A stretch of 64,000 nt of DNA, taken from contig NC_083564.1 in assembly GCF_019925205.1 (NCBI RefSeq), positions 30,294,447-30,358,446 on the forward strand. Direction: 5' to 3'. Position numbers and translations under genes: made by a program. The notes under the pieces were generated by a model. That model saw only the letters and a program-made list of their open reading frames with translations, was not told the origin of the DNA and ran no database searches. Positions 25,801 to 36,044 of the stretch are shown here, one piece after another (position 1 is the first letter of the stretch; each line of letters opens with the position of its first letter). Source of the DNA: Metopolophium dirhodum. Taxonomy: Eukaryota; Arthropoda; Insecta; Hemiptera; Aphididae.

Positions 25801-28204
25801 TATGTTGGTTTTGTATCGGTTTTATATATTACAACATTGTAATAAAGCATGCGTGCATTCTACATAAAAGTCCAACGATGAAAAGACTGGTAAAAAATCC
25901 AATATTTACTTTTATAATTGCGTAACAATATCGCGTACAATCACGTAGGTATAGGTGCTATAATTTTTTTAACTTACTCATGCACAAATTTACATTTAAC
26001 TTGTATTTTACTTTGTTTAAATACCTATATTATATATACACAAACAAATAAATATAATCACATAACAAAATCTTTAAAAATAATACCAATTTATACGAAT
26101 ACCTTTAATCATCTAAAAACCATTCGGTATTCGTGGACTTTTATTCCATCGGAATTTCGTTCGGGGATCTGTTTTTGATAGTACATAAATAATATGCTCT
26201 TGTTGAGGCTCTAAGGTGTATAGGTAATATCGGTTGTGATAAGATACCTAGGTATAGGTACAGTATTTATAGAGTACACACAATATTCTTATGCGTCGCT
26301 TTATTTACTGCAGTGCAATACTATGTTTTATCTTAAACCATTTGGGATTTTTATAATTCGTTAAGTGTTAACCGAGTACACAAACATTTTAAGAATTCCT
26401 TTAGGTAGTTAGGTAATGGTTTAGGGTAAATAAGTTTCTTTACGGCGTACAAACACCACCGCTACCCATTACCACCTACCCATTCAAATGGTTCATACTA
26501 TAATATCGTGGTCAGTGGACGTTCTATACCCATAGGTTGTAAACAAACTATAAGTAGACCGCATAAGGTATAATTTACAAGACAAATTTATCACATTTTT
26601 AATTTAATTTAAATGCATCACTCGGTGAAAAAAGTAAAATATTTAACACTTATAACTGCTTTATGTTAAGAACAGCGGAAATGGCATTTAAAAAAAAAAC
26701 ATTTATTATATAATTAATTAATAGTTATTTATTTGTACGTTATATCTACCGAGTCATATTCATAGATACGTGATATATTCGTAATAATTTATGAAAAGTT
26801 CAGCTTGTACTATATAAGAGAAATCGTGACGTCAATAAAAGCTTAACTGCTCATTTAAAATTGTCGTTTGTATAACAAATTTATCAGGTCTTTGGAATGT
26901 CTTTAGAATTTTAAATGAAAATCCGCAATGTGTAGGTACATTACACGCAGTAATGGCAAATATGTGTCTCTAAACACACAGAAATTTGGAAAACAGTATA
27001 AACGTACGTAAACGCAGTAGTTAAGTCACTTTGTGTTTGAACATCATAATATATAATTTAATTAGTAACTACTTACTAATAATAATAATAATTACAATAT
27101 AATAATACATATTAATACTTATAGTGTATTATGTTTATAAAACGAGTTACTACCCATGTATTTAATAACGAGACGTGTTAATTTTATCAGATTATTCGGT
27201 ATACCTATATCTATACGATTTCATTTTCAAAACTCCTTCTAAAATGCGTTAGGTATATTCTGTGAATTAAACGGGCTTGATTAACTCTGATGGTTATCGC
27301 GGTTTTTTTACCGACACAACGCAGACGTTATATTTTTTTTAATTAACTCTGCTCATTAAAAAAAAAAAGCGTTCGTGTTATTAGTTGTCTGATTAGGTTT
27401 TATATACATATATATAATATATATTGTTTTAAGCTGAATAGTATGAGACAATTAACATTGAATTACATCTTTATAATTTATATAATATTATATCCTTATG
27501 CGCGAGTTATACGATCCGAGATGTATCTCTGGACAGTAAACCACACTAATTGTACAGTCCAGCGACCATCGTGCTGCAACTCTGTAATTATATCGTATAT
27601 AGTGTATTATTATTATTACTATTATTATATATTGTAAACTCACCGTCCAGAACACGCGCTTTTTATCGGCGAAACATCTCGCTGGACGAGCCCTCGGTAT
27701 AGTGGCTGGAAATATAGGTGTATATTATCATTATTATTGTACTTATAGGTGCCATACGTACGACGACGACGACGGTGTATTTTATCAGCCATTACAGTGA
27801 ATTCTTGAGTATTGTATAAATTATTCGAACAGCCGGTCTGCGGACGTCTGTGGGCTACGGTATATGATCCATATACCACACGGTATAATAATATTGTACC
27901 TATACACGACCCGAGTGACGAGAGTGGATGCAGTGGACCGCGAACTGTGTTTAGACGTGAACATTTCACGGTCGAAGTTTGGTTCTTCAAATCGTACAAT
28001 ATGAAGAGTATATCATTATTCAATATTGTATATTATATAGAGACGTTGGCCAGTTGTCACAGTGCTTACTATTTCATTTTTTGTTTTCAAAGACAATTGG
28101 TTTTTTTTCCAAGTGCTGTTTTTCACAATACATATTACGAAATACACTCTCGAGAACATATAGGTACTAAATAAAACGAACAAACACTAATATCAAGTCA
28201 GAAT
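22861..28204. other. Long AT-rich non-coding spacer
   Basis: No transposon termini or genes could be supported across this 5.3-kb stretch. Notable simple sequence: (ATT)n at 24314-24350, GT-rich runs at 24990-25020 and 25225-25265, and ATTATT at 27605-27630. Overlapping frames on both strands at 27640-28174 (up to 127 codons) do not resemble known proteins and shadow one another. Confidence 0.5.
24314..24350. repeat. (ATT)n microsatellite
   Basis: About nine uninterrupted ATT units, then an imperfect continuation. Confidence 0.85.
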
Positions 28205-28212
28205 ACATTTAT
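28205..28212. repeat. 8-bp target site duplication, left copy
   Basis: ACATTTAT, repeated exactly at 28536-28543 on the other side of the 323-bp element. Confidence 0.75.
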
Positions 28213-28535
28213 GACTGCACAGGAATATTCGTTTTTATTTTCACATACCTGCTTGAAAGTCAACCACTATTGTAGAACTTTCGTTATTGCATTTGTAGCT
28301 GATATTGATTTTTCATTTAAAACGCCGCGTTTAGATTACATTGGAACCACCCCTACAAGAAGGAGATCTGCCAGTACCTCGGATATTCCTGTAGATTTTC
28401 TGTCGTAGAATAATAATATTATATACTATGAAATTGTACGGCTGTCTACCATTAACATTGACTGTATATTATTTTTTTTTATTTTTTTTTTCACACACAC
28501 ATTTTAGAGGCCATCGTGAAACAAATATTCTGAAC
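28213..28535 (+). mobile_element. 323-bp short transposable element, copy 1
   Basis: It starts GACTGCACAGGAATATTCG and ends ACAAATATTCTGAAC, bounded by a perfect 8-bp direct repeat, ACATTTAT. The ends form a weak imperfect inverted repeat (CAGGAATATTCGTTT against CAGAATATTTGTTT). An 8-bp duplication fits hAT-type (also P-type) insertion. A second copy at 35723-36044 differs only by one T in a homopolymer by eye. A plus-strand frame of 65 codons (ATG two bases before the element, stop at 28408) ends in an Arg/Ser-rich tail. The antisense frame reads through almost the whole element with only two stops. The rest is non-coding, with a T-rich tract and CACACA near the right end. The family is unknown to me. 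Confidence 0.7.
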
Positions 28536-28543
28536 ACATTTAT
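28536..28543. repeat. 8-bp target site duplication, right copy
   Basis: ACATTTAT, identical to 28205-28212. Confidence 0.75.
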
Positions 28544-29009
28544 CACATTAAAAAAAAATTGAATTTGTGATAATTTATCCCATCAGGGGTTATTTACAAC
28601 TTCAAGAATAGTTGTCAGAGCGTACAACGTTTAGGCACTTTGAGCGTAAGTGCTCATTCCACCAAAAATATAGTTTTGGCGAATAAGTATGAATACGTTT
28701 AAATGTAAATTAATGTATATACCTATTCCATATAATATAATAGTATACTTAGCCCCTAGTTGTATTTAAGCCTCCTCATTTTTTAAATATATTCATTCTT
28801 AAATCTTATAGTAAAAAAATAATAAAAATAAAATTAAAAAATGGTATCGTGGGATTTTTTAGCCAACTCCGATAGTCAGTGTACAAGCTGCATGTAGTCT
28901 AATAAGTAATAATCGATATCAATTCACAAAATGTAGTAATCAAGTGTCGGGGATTGAAAACGAACAATTATTTCAACCAAAATGTACCAATATTTTGTCA
29001 ATCATACCG
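28544..29009. other. AT-rich spacer
   Basis: Nothing recognised between the 323-bp element and the following inverted repeat. Confidence 0.55.
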
Positions 29010-29366
29010 ATGGACCTGATAATGCAATACGACTTCTGAAAACTGATATTATGTCTACTTGAGATCGATCAGACAACATTTTAAGATATTTAATTAAATT
29101 TTTTTTTAACATTTCAAATTTCAAAAATTTTAATTACTCAAACAAAATGTATAGGAGTTTAGGAACACAATTTTAACAAAGTGGTCAACTTATACTACTG
29201 GTTCCTAAACTCCTATACATTTTGTTTGAGTAATTAAAATTTTTGAAATTTGAAATGTTAAAAAAAAATTGAATTAAATATCTTAAAATGTTGTCTGATC
29301 GATCTCAAGAAGACATATTAGGTATCAAATCGATTTTCAGAAGTCTTATCGCGTTGTCAGGTCCAT
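29010..29366. repeat. Long inverted repeat, ~160-bp arms, 34-bp loop
   Basis: The left arm runs about 29010-29166 and the right arm 29201-29366. The innermost ~90 bp of each arm (TAGGAGTTTAGGAAC, CAAACAAAATGTATA, TTTGAAATTTGAAATG) are almost perfectly complementary. The outer third is more diverged, with small indels, and ends in TGGACCTGA/TCAGGTCCA. A transcript would fold into a hairpin of roughly 150 bp. No target duplication is visible just outside the arms. It could be a foldback/MITE-type element or a locally generated palindrome. The 84-codon frame starting in the right arm has no recognised domain. Confidence 0.85.
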
Positions 29367-30371
29367 ATCAGAACAAAAAGTACACGCAAATGAGCACACA
29401 TTGTTTACCGTTCGTAAAACGTTCGCCCAACGTCGTGGAGTTAAATTGTTCATGCACGTGCGTGAGCTCTCCGCTATTTATTTTACACACATGCACTAAT
29501 GATCACTTACTGCTCACACATTTACAATACCCGCGAGCATAGAATTTGGAAATTGCCTATTTTCAACTCCTTAAAACCCCAAAACAGTAGTCCAAATTGC
29601 GCCTATGTCAGCAGTACCTAAATTATAATAATATTATATCCGATCGAGAGAAGAAATATGGGATCGGTCAAGCTTCGTAATATTGAATAGGCCGCAGTGA
29701 GAGAAAACCGTCCGCGGCCTTGTCGCGATGTGACGTAACGACTCCCGGACAGTGGGGCTGCACAACATCGATGAAACGACGACTTTTCCTTCCATTTTAC
29801 TGAAGTCTCCCATATTGTGTATTTTATCGTTGCCCTTGTCGCCTCTCCGTATACACGCATATGGAACGCGTATTATAATTATTATTATGTAGATATAATA
29901 TAATATACTTGTAAGTTGTAACATTATTCACATTAGATTATCGTATCCACGACGAGCGCGAGGGACCCTAGTACGCGAGTATCTACCTATATATATTTAC
30001 GTATGATATTAGGCATAATATGGGTGATGAGACAACCATTGTAATCGGTTCCCGGCTTCGGAATTATTGTTTAAAATATTTTACATCTTATACCTATTTT
30101 AATGATGGTTAAATGATTGTTATCAGACGCAAATAAAATATTATATTAGTAGGCAAGAAATACAAGTACCATTACTTTAGTACTATTTGATTCCTTCAAA
30201 ACTTGTACCTATGTTCAAACATAATATTATGGCGTTGTTACATATAATATTAGAAGTCTTGTAAAAAAATACCATTTCAATTTAGTTACAGAAACAAATA
30301 GACCCTTTCAGAAAATATATTAAATGTATTTCAAATATTTTCAAGCACAAATACAAATACAAGTACGCGAC
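29367..30371. other. Non-coding spacer
   Basis: A slightly GC-richer part at 29690-29860 holds overlapping minus-strand frames of 80 and 96 codons without recognisable domains. The rest is AT-rich. Confidence 0.45.
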
Positions 30372-30688
30372 ATTAAAAACAAATTAACAGTGTAAAGGTT
30401 ATTAGTTATAAGTATACAAACATGTAATATAAGTAAATCCTCAACTAAATACCGTCTTGCATAGTGTTTGAGTAAATATATGTATTTAAATACTTTTCAA
30501 ATAAGTACTATTTTGTAAGACAGTATTAAAAATACTTTTTAAATTAGGTAAGTAGATATTTAGAAAGTATTTAAATACATATATTTACTCGGACACTATG
30601 CAAGACGGTATTTAGTTGAGGATTTACTTATATTACATGTTTGTATACTTATAACTAATAACCTTTACACTGTTCATTTGTTTTTAAT
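30372..30688. repeat. Long inverted repeat, 125-bp arms, 67-bp centre
   Basis: The left arm 30372-30496 and right arm 30564-30688 are complementary over their full 125 bp, with about three mismatches by eye (near 30386 and 30471-30472 in the left arm). The outer tips read ATTAAAAACAAAT and the centre contains the small palindrome AGTATTAAAAATACT. High arm identity implies recent formation or continuing gene conversion between arms. It is likely a foldback element or MITE. No coding potential is seen, and no relation to the palindrome at 29010 is evident. Confidence 0.88.
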
Positions 30689-32799
30689 ATTTAATGTTGT
30701 ATAGTACAACATACGTATTTCAGGTTGGTTTTGGATTTATGGTGTGCAGTGCGTGTTACGGAGCGTTAAGAATTGGTAGTATAAAAAAAACATAAGGCAT
30801 CCTAAGAAAATTGATCCAAATCTCACCTTTTCGTATTAATATATTATTACACACAGCTGCAGGTAAACGGGCCAAAACAAAAATTACGTATGTACAAGAC
30901 GTCATCCCGGCGGCGGCGGCGTCCGGAAAGAAGAACGAACGGGTAAACATCCGCTTTTTAGCTATTATACAGGTCAGACGATCACGTCCGCGGTTTACAC
31001 GTGTATATAATACATATATGTGTAATATACGATGGGACACACTTCTTTGAACGGCCTCGACAAACAATGTAATTTATATACGAAATACACGAAATACACG
31101 AAATAATATTACTCGTAGGCCTCGCGATGGCACGTGGTTCAGGTACACGAGTTTGGCCAATTTCCTCATACGATGTGATGCCACGCGACGGTTGTGTACA
31201 ACTACAACAACAGGTATTTGCATAATTTGACATTTCGTCGTTTGACATTTCAAATTTCAATGACTAAATTAATAGTATACAATCTAAAAACTCAATATTA
31301 CGTATACTATTTTATTCAAAACGTAGATTTACCGCAAAAAACCTATTTATACGTATATAGACATTATCGTACCCAATAATTGTAATTATATTATTATATT
31401 TGAGTTGTAAGATTAGGAAAGGAATGGCACGCAGACGTCTTGGTACTGTATACCTATTTGAATTTAGCGCAAGTGCCTACTAATACGAAAACTGGAAATT
31501 TCATAACCAGACTTCGACGGGAAAAACTGAACAAACATAAAATACGGCGCTATTTTAGTGTATCTCTATGATGAAAACGATAACGATTTTTAAGATAACT
31601 AAATATTGTACTATATGATTGGCATAAAAATGTTTACTAAATATTTTTATAAAGTTTCATAAAAATGTTTTTTTAAAAATAAATGATTAAAATGATTTGT
31701 AAATGTTTTTTATAAAATATTATCAAAGATATGCATTTCTTGGTTAAAATTACCTAGTCTAAATTAAAATTTAAAATTATTAGTAATCAGGCAATTTATA
31801 CAAACATCAAATGTCAATAATATATTGATATTTAATATAGTTTACTGTATAATCCTTATTCCTGGGCAGGTGCCCACATAAAGCTTATTAACATACTAAA
31901 CAAATTTAAAATTACAAATTGAATAAATTCATTATTAAAGAAAAAAACATCCATGGACGGTTGTAGAATACAAATTGAACAATTGTTTAGCGGTCATATT
32001 TTTAATTTTATATGATACCAATATTTTAATCGTCATTATTCTAATAATTATCGACTTGACACGTCCGTATTTTTTGTACTTTGATTGTATAGTACAAAAA
32101 TTACCATCGGCAGCGGCGTATATAATCTACATTCTACATAATAGATTATATATTATAGTATTTTATATCGACAAATGATTTAGGTAGGTATAATATTAGC
32201 TGCGGTACATATAATATATTTGAATGAAAATCTGTTCGAGCAGGAGAGACGAAGTATAAATTAATTGTTTTTTAAATTTCGGACGAAATGTGTCGTAGAC
32301 CTGTGTTTGATTTCTGACCCCTTATACAGTTCAACCATTGCCCCCCCCCCCCCCACAACCCTCATCACCCGATCGGAGCGTCTAGACCGTCACAACAATA
32401 CTGTATAGAACCTATTTCAAATGACGATATATTATAATAATATATACCGACCAAACGGTGTCCGGTCGAGGTCGATGGCGGCGGCGGTGACGACACACAT
32501 TTCGCGAGTACCGCCTTGAACTCGCGGCGGCGGCGGCTGCAACAGCGGGTGACCTTGAGCTTTATTTTTTTTTGATATTCGATTTTACAGTCGAAAAACA
32601 ATATAGTAAACCTAATAATGCAGATGATGATAATAAATGTTACATCGTAGCGTCACATAATTGTATCGCAGTTGTACCGTATTAAATAATAATATTAAAT
32701 AAATAATAATCAAATACGATTTAAAAGTGTCCGTTTTTTATAAAATAAATTAATATTTGAGGTAGCTGGTTGCTTCATCGCAAATTATGTTTTTAAAAT
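30689..32799. other. Non-coding spacer
   Basis: AT-rich, with a GGCGGCGGCGG stretch at 30909-30920, a 14-C homopolymer at 32341-32354 and a GGCGGCGGC segment at 32477-32540. Overlapping frames at 30756-31067 on both strands are not recognised. No element boundaries are seen. Confidence 0.5.
32341..32354. repeat. Poly-C tract (14 C)
   Basis: Fourteen consecutive C residues. Such tracts recur at 3280-3291, 20335-20346 and 35124-35135. Confidence 0.9.
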
Positions 32800-33360
32800 T
32801 ACAATTTTCTACCGTTAAATTATTTAACGGATAATTATTCTGAAAATGTTGAAATCAAAATCCAAATTCAATCGAGTTGTTTTTAATTTATGTAACTTTG
32901 TGTACTAAGAATAATTGATAGGTCCATTAAATCGGGTCTGGAAGATATGGTGGCTATGGTAATTAGAAAATGTTATTGATTTGTATTTATCCATCGATAT
33001 TATTTTATAATATATGAAAATGGTCCAAGTAAAACATAATTTAAGCCAGGACTACCTAGTACCTATCTACCTATTATTCTTAACATATAATAACTGAAAA
33101 ACTACTCGTTTGAATTCTGAATTAGGTCCATAGACGTTTTCAAAAATATTATCCACTAAATAATTAACAGTAATATAAGGGAATTGTCGTTTGAAAAACC
33201 GAAGTTTGTATCACCACAGGACACTCCTAAGTAGTACAAAAAATCTCAAGAATTTGTAAATATGGTCTTAAAATATATATTTTCAAATGTTGAGTCAAAT
33301 CAGATTCATTATTGAATGGAAAAAAATGGGGGTGAAAATGATGCTTAGTGAATCACCTTG
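32800..33360 (+). mobile_element. TA-flanked MITE, copy C (left end lost)
   Basis: The right terminus reads GGGGGTGAAAATGATGCTTAG, then GAATCACCTTG, followed by TA. Internal landmarks match the family: TTCTGAAAATGTTGAAATC, CAATCGAGTTGTTTTTAATT, ATTATCCACTAAATAATT, then GAAGTTTGTATCACCACAGG. The first ~200 bp of the element, including the left terminus, are not recognisable. Copy D is its closest relative by eye. Confidence 0.65.
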
Positions 33361-33364
33361 TATA

Positions 33365-33560
33365 GAAACAGAAAAATAATTGATCCACGTGTGGCAAAAC
33401 GAACAATATTATCTACATCGGGGTTGAAAAACGACGCTATAGACACTCCCCCATGCAGAGTATCGAGGATTATAATATGTGCGAGATTTGGTTGCAAATC
33501 GGTTCGGTAGTTTCCGAGATTACCACATACCAACAAACGCACAGTAATTTTTGGTGTATA
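33365..33560 (-). mobile_element. Helitron-like or related dispersed repeat fragment, copy 2
   Basis: The minus strand reads GTGCGTTTGTTGGTATGTGG, then CTCGGAAACTACCGAACCG, then CGCACATATTATAATCCTCG, and ends in a CCACACGTGGATC segment. Its core aligns with 11342-11540. It abuts the right end of MITE copy C directly, so one inserted next to or into the other. An 80-codon minus-strand frame spans it, and its likeness to a frame in copy 1 reflects shared repeat ancestry and not a gene. Confidence 0.45.
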
Positions 33561-34891
33561 ATAATGTAAAGAAACATTATATAACACAAAAATAATAATA
33601 TATTATTAAACATATTATTACAACATGATATTATCATCGTCAGACACCACGACCGCTCTCGAATTAAATTAACGAATCGTAGGTCGCGACGCCGACCGCG
33701 AAATTTTTGGCGGGAACCCTCTCCCACCCGCCCACCCATAGAGTGAGTGCCACTCCCAGCTGTACATTGCCCGTTTATATTTTCCCGCGCAATAATTCAT
33801 AATAATTTAATACGCAATATACTCCGTCGGCGCCGTTTACTCGACTACATACATAAAATAATTATTATTATTATAATGTTGCATTTTTTTTTGTTTTGTT
33901 TTAATTGGCTACCGATATTTAAATATTATTACGGCTCAACTATTACAACCAAATGATGCATTTATTATTGCAGCTATTCGCCCGAACGGCGGACGGTAAA
34001 TTGTAATAAAATATATATTATAATAATAATCTGCAACATCATTTGTATAAAATATTTTTATTAATTTTACTATTATAAATTATTTACTAAAAACGTGGTT
34101 TTCGTGAGATCACTCATTATTTAGGCGTTGATCCCGTTCATTATACACGATGCTGGGCATTAATTACGGGTCAAAAGATAAAGTTTAATTCTAACTCACC
34201 TAACTTTGGGTAGGTAAAGTATAGTTACTCTCGGATTTCTGTAAATTTAACTACTATGATATAATAAAGTCCTAACATAACTCAATTGTTTTTTAATTAA
34301 CGTGAAATCATCAAATTAAATTTCATAAGAAATGGAGTTCAATAATTTGGTTTTCAATTGTATTGTAAGTATTACATTTCAATCGATTTCGATTTCATGC
34401 GTAAAAAATATTTCGGATAATGATAATACTATGTGTAGTTTGATATGAATTGTTTTGTATATTTAGAGTGGCAAAACTTCAATGTAATACAATAATATAG
34501 TTTTGTGTTGGTAAACAAATTAAGAAGTAGAGTAATGTTATAAACAAAAAAAAACTATTTTTAGCTTAAAAAAATCGTGTACCTATTCATTTTTAACACG
34601 GTTAACTAAGATGACCAAAAATTAAACAAATTTTTGATCTTTTTCTTATTAACTCGTATATTAATAATACTTAAATTGACTGACTTGGAAAAAAAAATCA
34701 TTGACTTACTCAGCTGTGATTATACTTGAGTATTCTGATATATTATAATATCACGATGTCGTCACTACAACTATTATTGTTTACAAACATATATCGAAAA
34801 ATTCGTTGGCCGAAACTGTTCAATAAAACTCGCGTTCGCCGTTTAATATTTCATGTTTCGAAATAATTGTTCCGTTCAGATAATCTAAATA
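33561..34891. other. AT-rich spacer
   Basis: No gene is seen. GC-richer CCCTCTCCCACCCGCCCACCC at 33717-33737 is the only compositional feature. Confidence 0.5.
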
Positions 34892-34900
34892 CGGCGCAAT
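34892..34900. repeat. 9-bp target site duplication, left
   Basis: CGGCGCAAT, repeated exactly at 35708-35716. Confidence 0.7.
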
Positions 34901-35707
34901 GGTATTGTCCGAGTTGCGGTCGCAATAGACGAATTGCGGTCTTAATAATATTGAAGGTAAAATTGACGTCTTAATTGCGGTCAGTATCCGGTTATCAAGC
35001 TTCTGACCACTCCAAACGTTTGTGCATCGTTTGTGCAGAAATGTGCACCAAGTCCAATCGTTTATGCATAAAAACTGAAAGCTCTATCCCTAAAACAAAA
35101 TGGGGGGCCATTGAAACGGTAGCCCCCCCCCCCACATTGAATATTTGGATTTTTGAATGTGCCAAACGTTTGTGCATCGTTTGTGCAGAAATGTGCACCA
35201 GATCCCGACGTTTGTGCACAAAAACTCCCAGCGCTATCCAAAAAACAAAGTGAGGGGTATTAACACGAGGGTCCCCCTTTTTTGAAATTTTAAATATTTG
35301 TCAAATTAATAAATGTTGTTTACGTACCTAATAGGTTTAATAGAATTTTACTATTGCCATGTAAACGTATGACAAATAAAATCTTCAAATATTTTTAATT
35401 TATCAAGAAAGCATTATCTTGTTCTAATGTTTTTGATTTCAATTGTATGAATAAATACAGTTTTTTCTTTATGCATTTCTTTACTTTATATTTTATATTC
35501 AAAATTTGTATTTTGACCGTTTTATTTTTGTATTTAGCATAATAATATGTAACTATGTCAATATTTAAAACATAATAATTATCAATCATATTTTTTTACC
35601 GCAACTAGGATTTTTACCTATTTTGATATTTAACCTGTTTTGATCCCGACCGCAACTCGGATTTTTTTTTTTACCTGTTATAATCTTGACCGCAACTCGG
35701 TATCAAC
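34901..35707 (+). mobile_element. 807-bp element with subterminal GAGTTGCGGTC repeats
   Basis: It is bounded by an exact 9-bp direct repeat, CGGCGCAAT. The left end is GGTATTGTCCGAGTTGCGGTC, and the right end in reverse complement is GTTGATACCGAGTTGCGGTC. The CCGAGTTGCGGTC core matches perfectly. Further (T/G)TGCGGTC units sit inside both ends (34930, 34972; 35599, 35648), giving clustered subterminal repeats of the kind transposases bind. A 9-bp duplication is usual for Mutator-like elements, with hAT (8 bp) as the alternative. The centre holds two 150-bp tandem units. No transposase is present. Confidence 0.7.
35011..35270. repeat. Two tandem 150-bp units inside the 807-bp element
   Basis: Units start at 35011 and 35161 and share CCAAACGTTTGTGCATCG followed by TTTGTGCAGAAATGTGCACC almost without change over 40 bp. 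Similarity then falls off. Because 150 is a multiple of three, a 92-codon plus-strand frame (34975-35253) and its antisense shadow stay open across both units and show a repeated Cys-containing peptide. This is a consequence of the repeat and not evidence of a gene. Confidence 0.75.
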
Positions 35708-35716
35708 CGGCGCAAT
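35708..35716. repeat. 9-bp target site duplication, right
   Basis: CGGCGCAAT, identical to 34892-34900. Confidence 0.7.
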
Positions 35717-35722
35717 AATGAT

Positions 35723-36044
35723 GACTGCACAGGAATATTCGTTTTTATTTTCACATACCTGCTTGAAAGTCAACCACTATTGTAGAACTTTCGTTATTGC
35801 ATTTGTAGCTGATATTGATTTTTCATTTAAAACGCCGCGTTTAGATTACATTGGAACCACCCCTACAAGAAGGAGATCTGCCAGTACCTCGGATATTCCT
35901 GTAGATTTTCTGTCGTAGAATAATAATATTATATACTATGAAATTGTACGGCTGTCTACCATTAACATTGACTGTATATTATTTTTTTTATTTTTTTTTT
36001 CACACACACATTTTAGAGGCCATCGTGAAACAAATATTCTGAAC
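35723..36044 (+). mobile_element. 323-bp-type element, copy 2
   Basis: Identical by eye to 28213-28535 except for one fewer T in the T-rich tract (A-T8-A-T10 here, A-T9-A-T10 in copy 1), and in the same orientation. It starts six bases after the target duplication of the 807-bp element. No 8-bp direct repeat flanks it (ATAATGAT on the left, TAATTTGT on the right), so the original duplication may have been lost when the neighbouring element arrived, or this copy arose by another route. The same 65-codon frame is present and is extended upstream in frame into the 807-bp element's end. Confidence 0.7.

Noticed and set aside
32758..32780. TGAGGTAGCTGGTTGC resembling let-7
   Set aside because: Only the 8-base seed matches. 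The rest diverges from mature let-7, and no complementary arm forms a precursor hairpin nearby.
34975..35253. Frame with repeated Cys-containing peptide, possible zinc-binding repeat
   Set aside because: The peptide repeat follows from two 150-bp DNA units inside a transposon-like element. The antisense frame is equally open.
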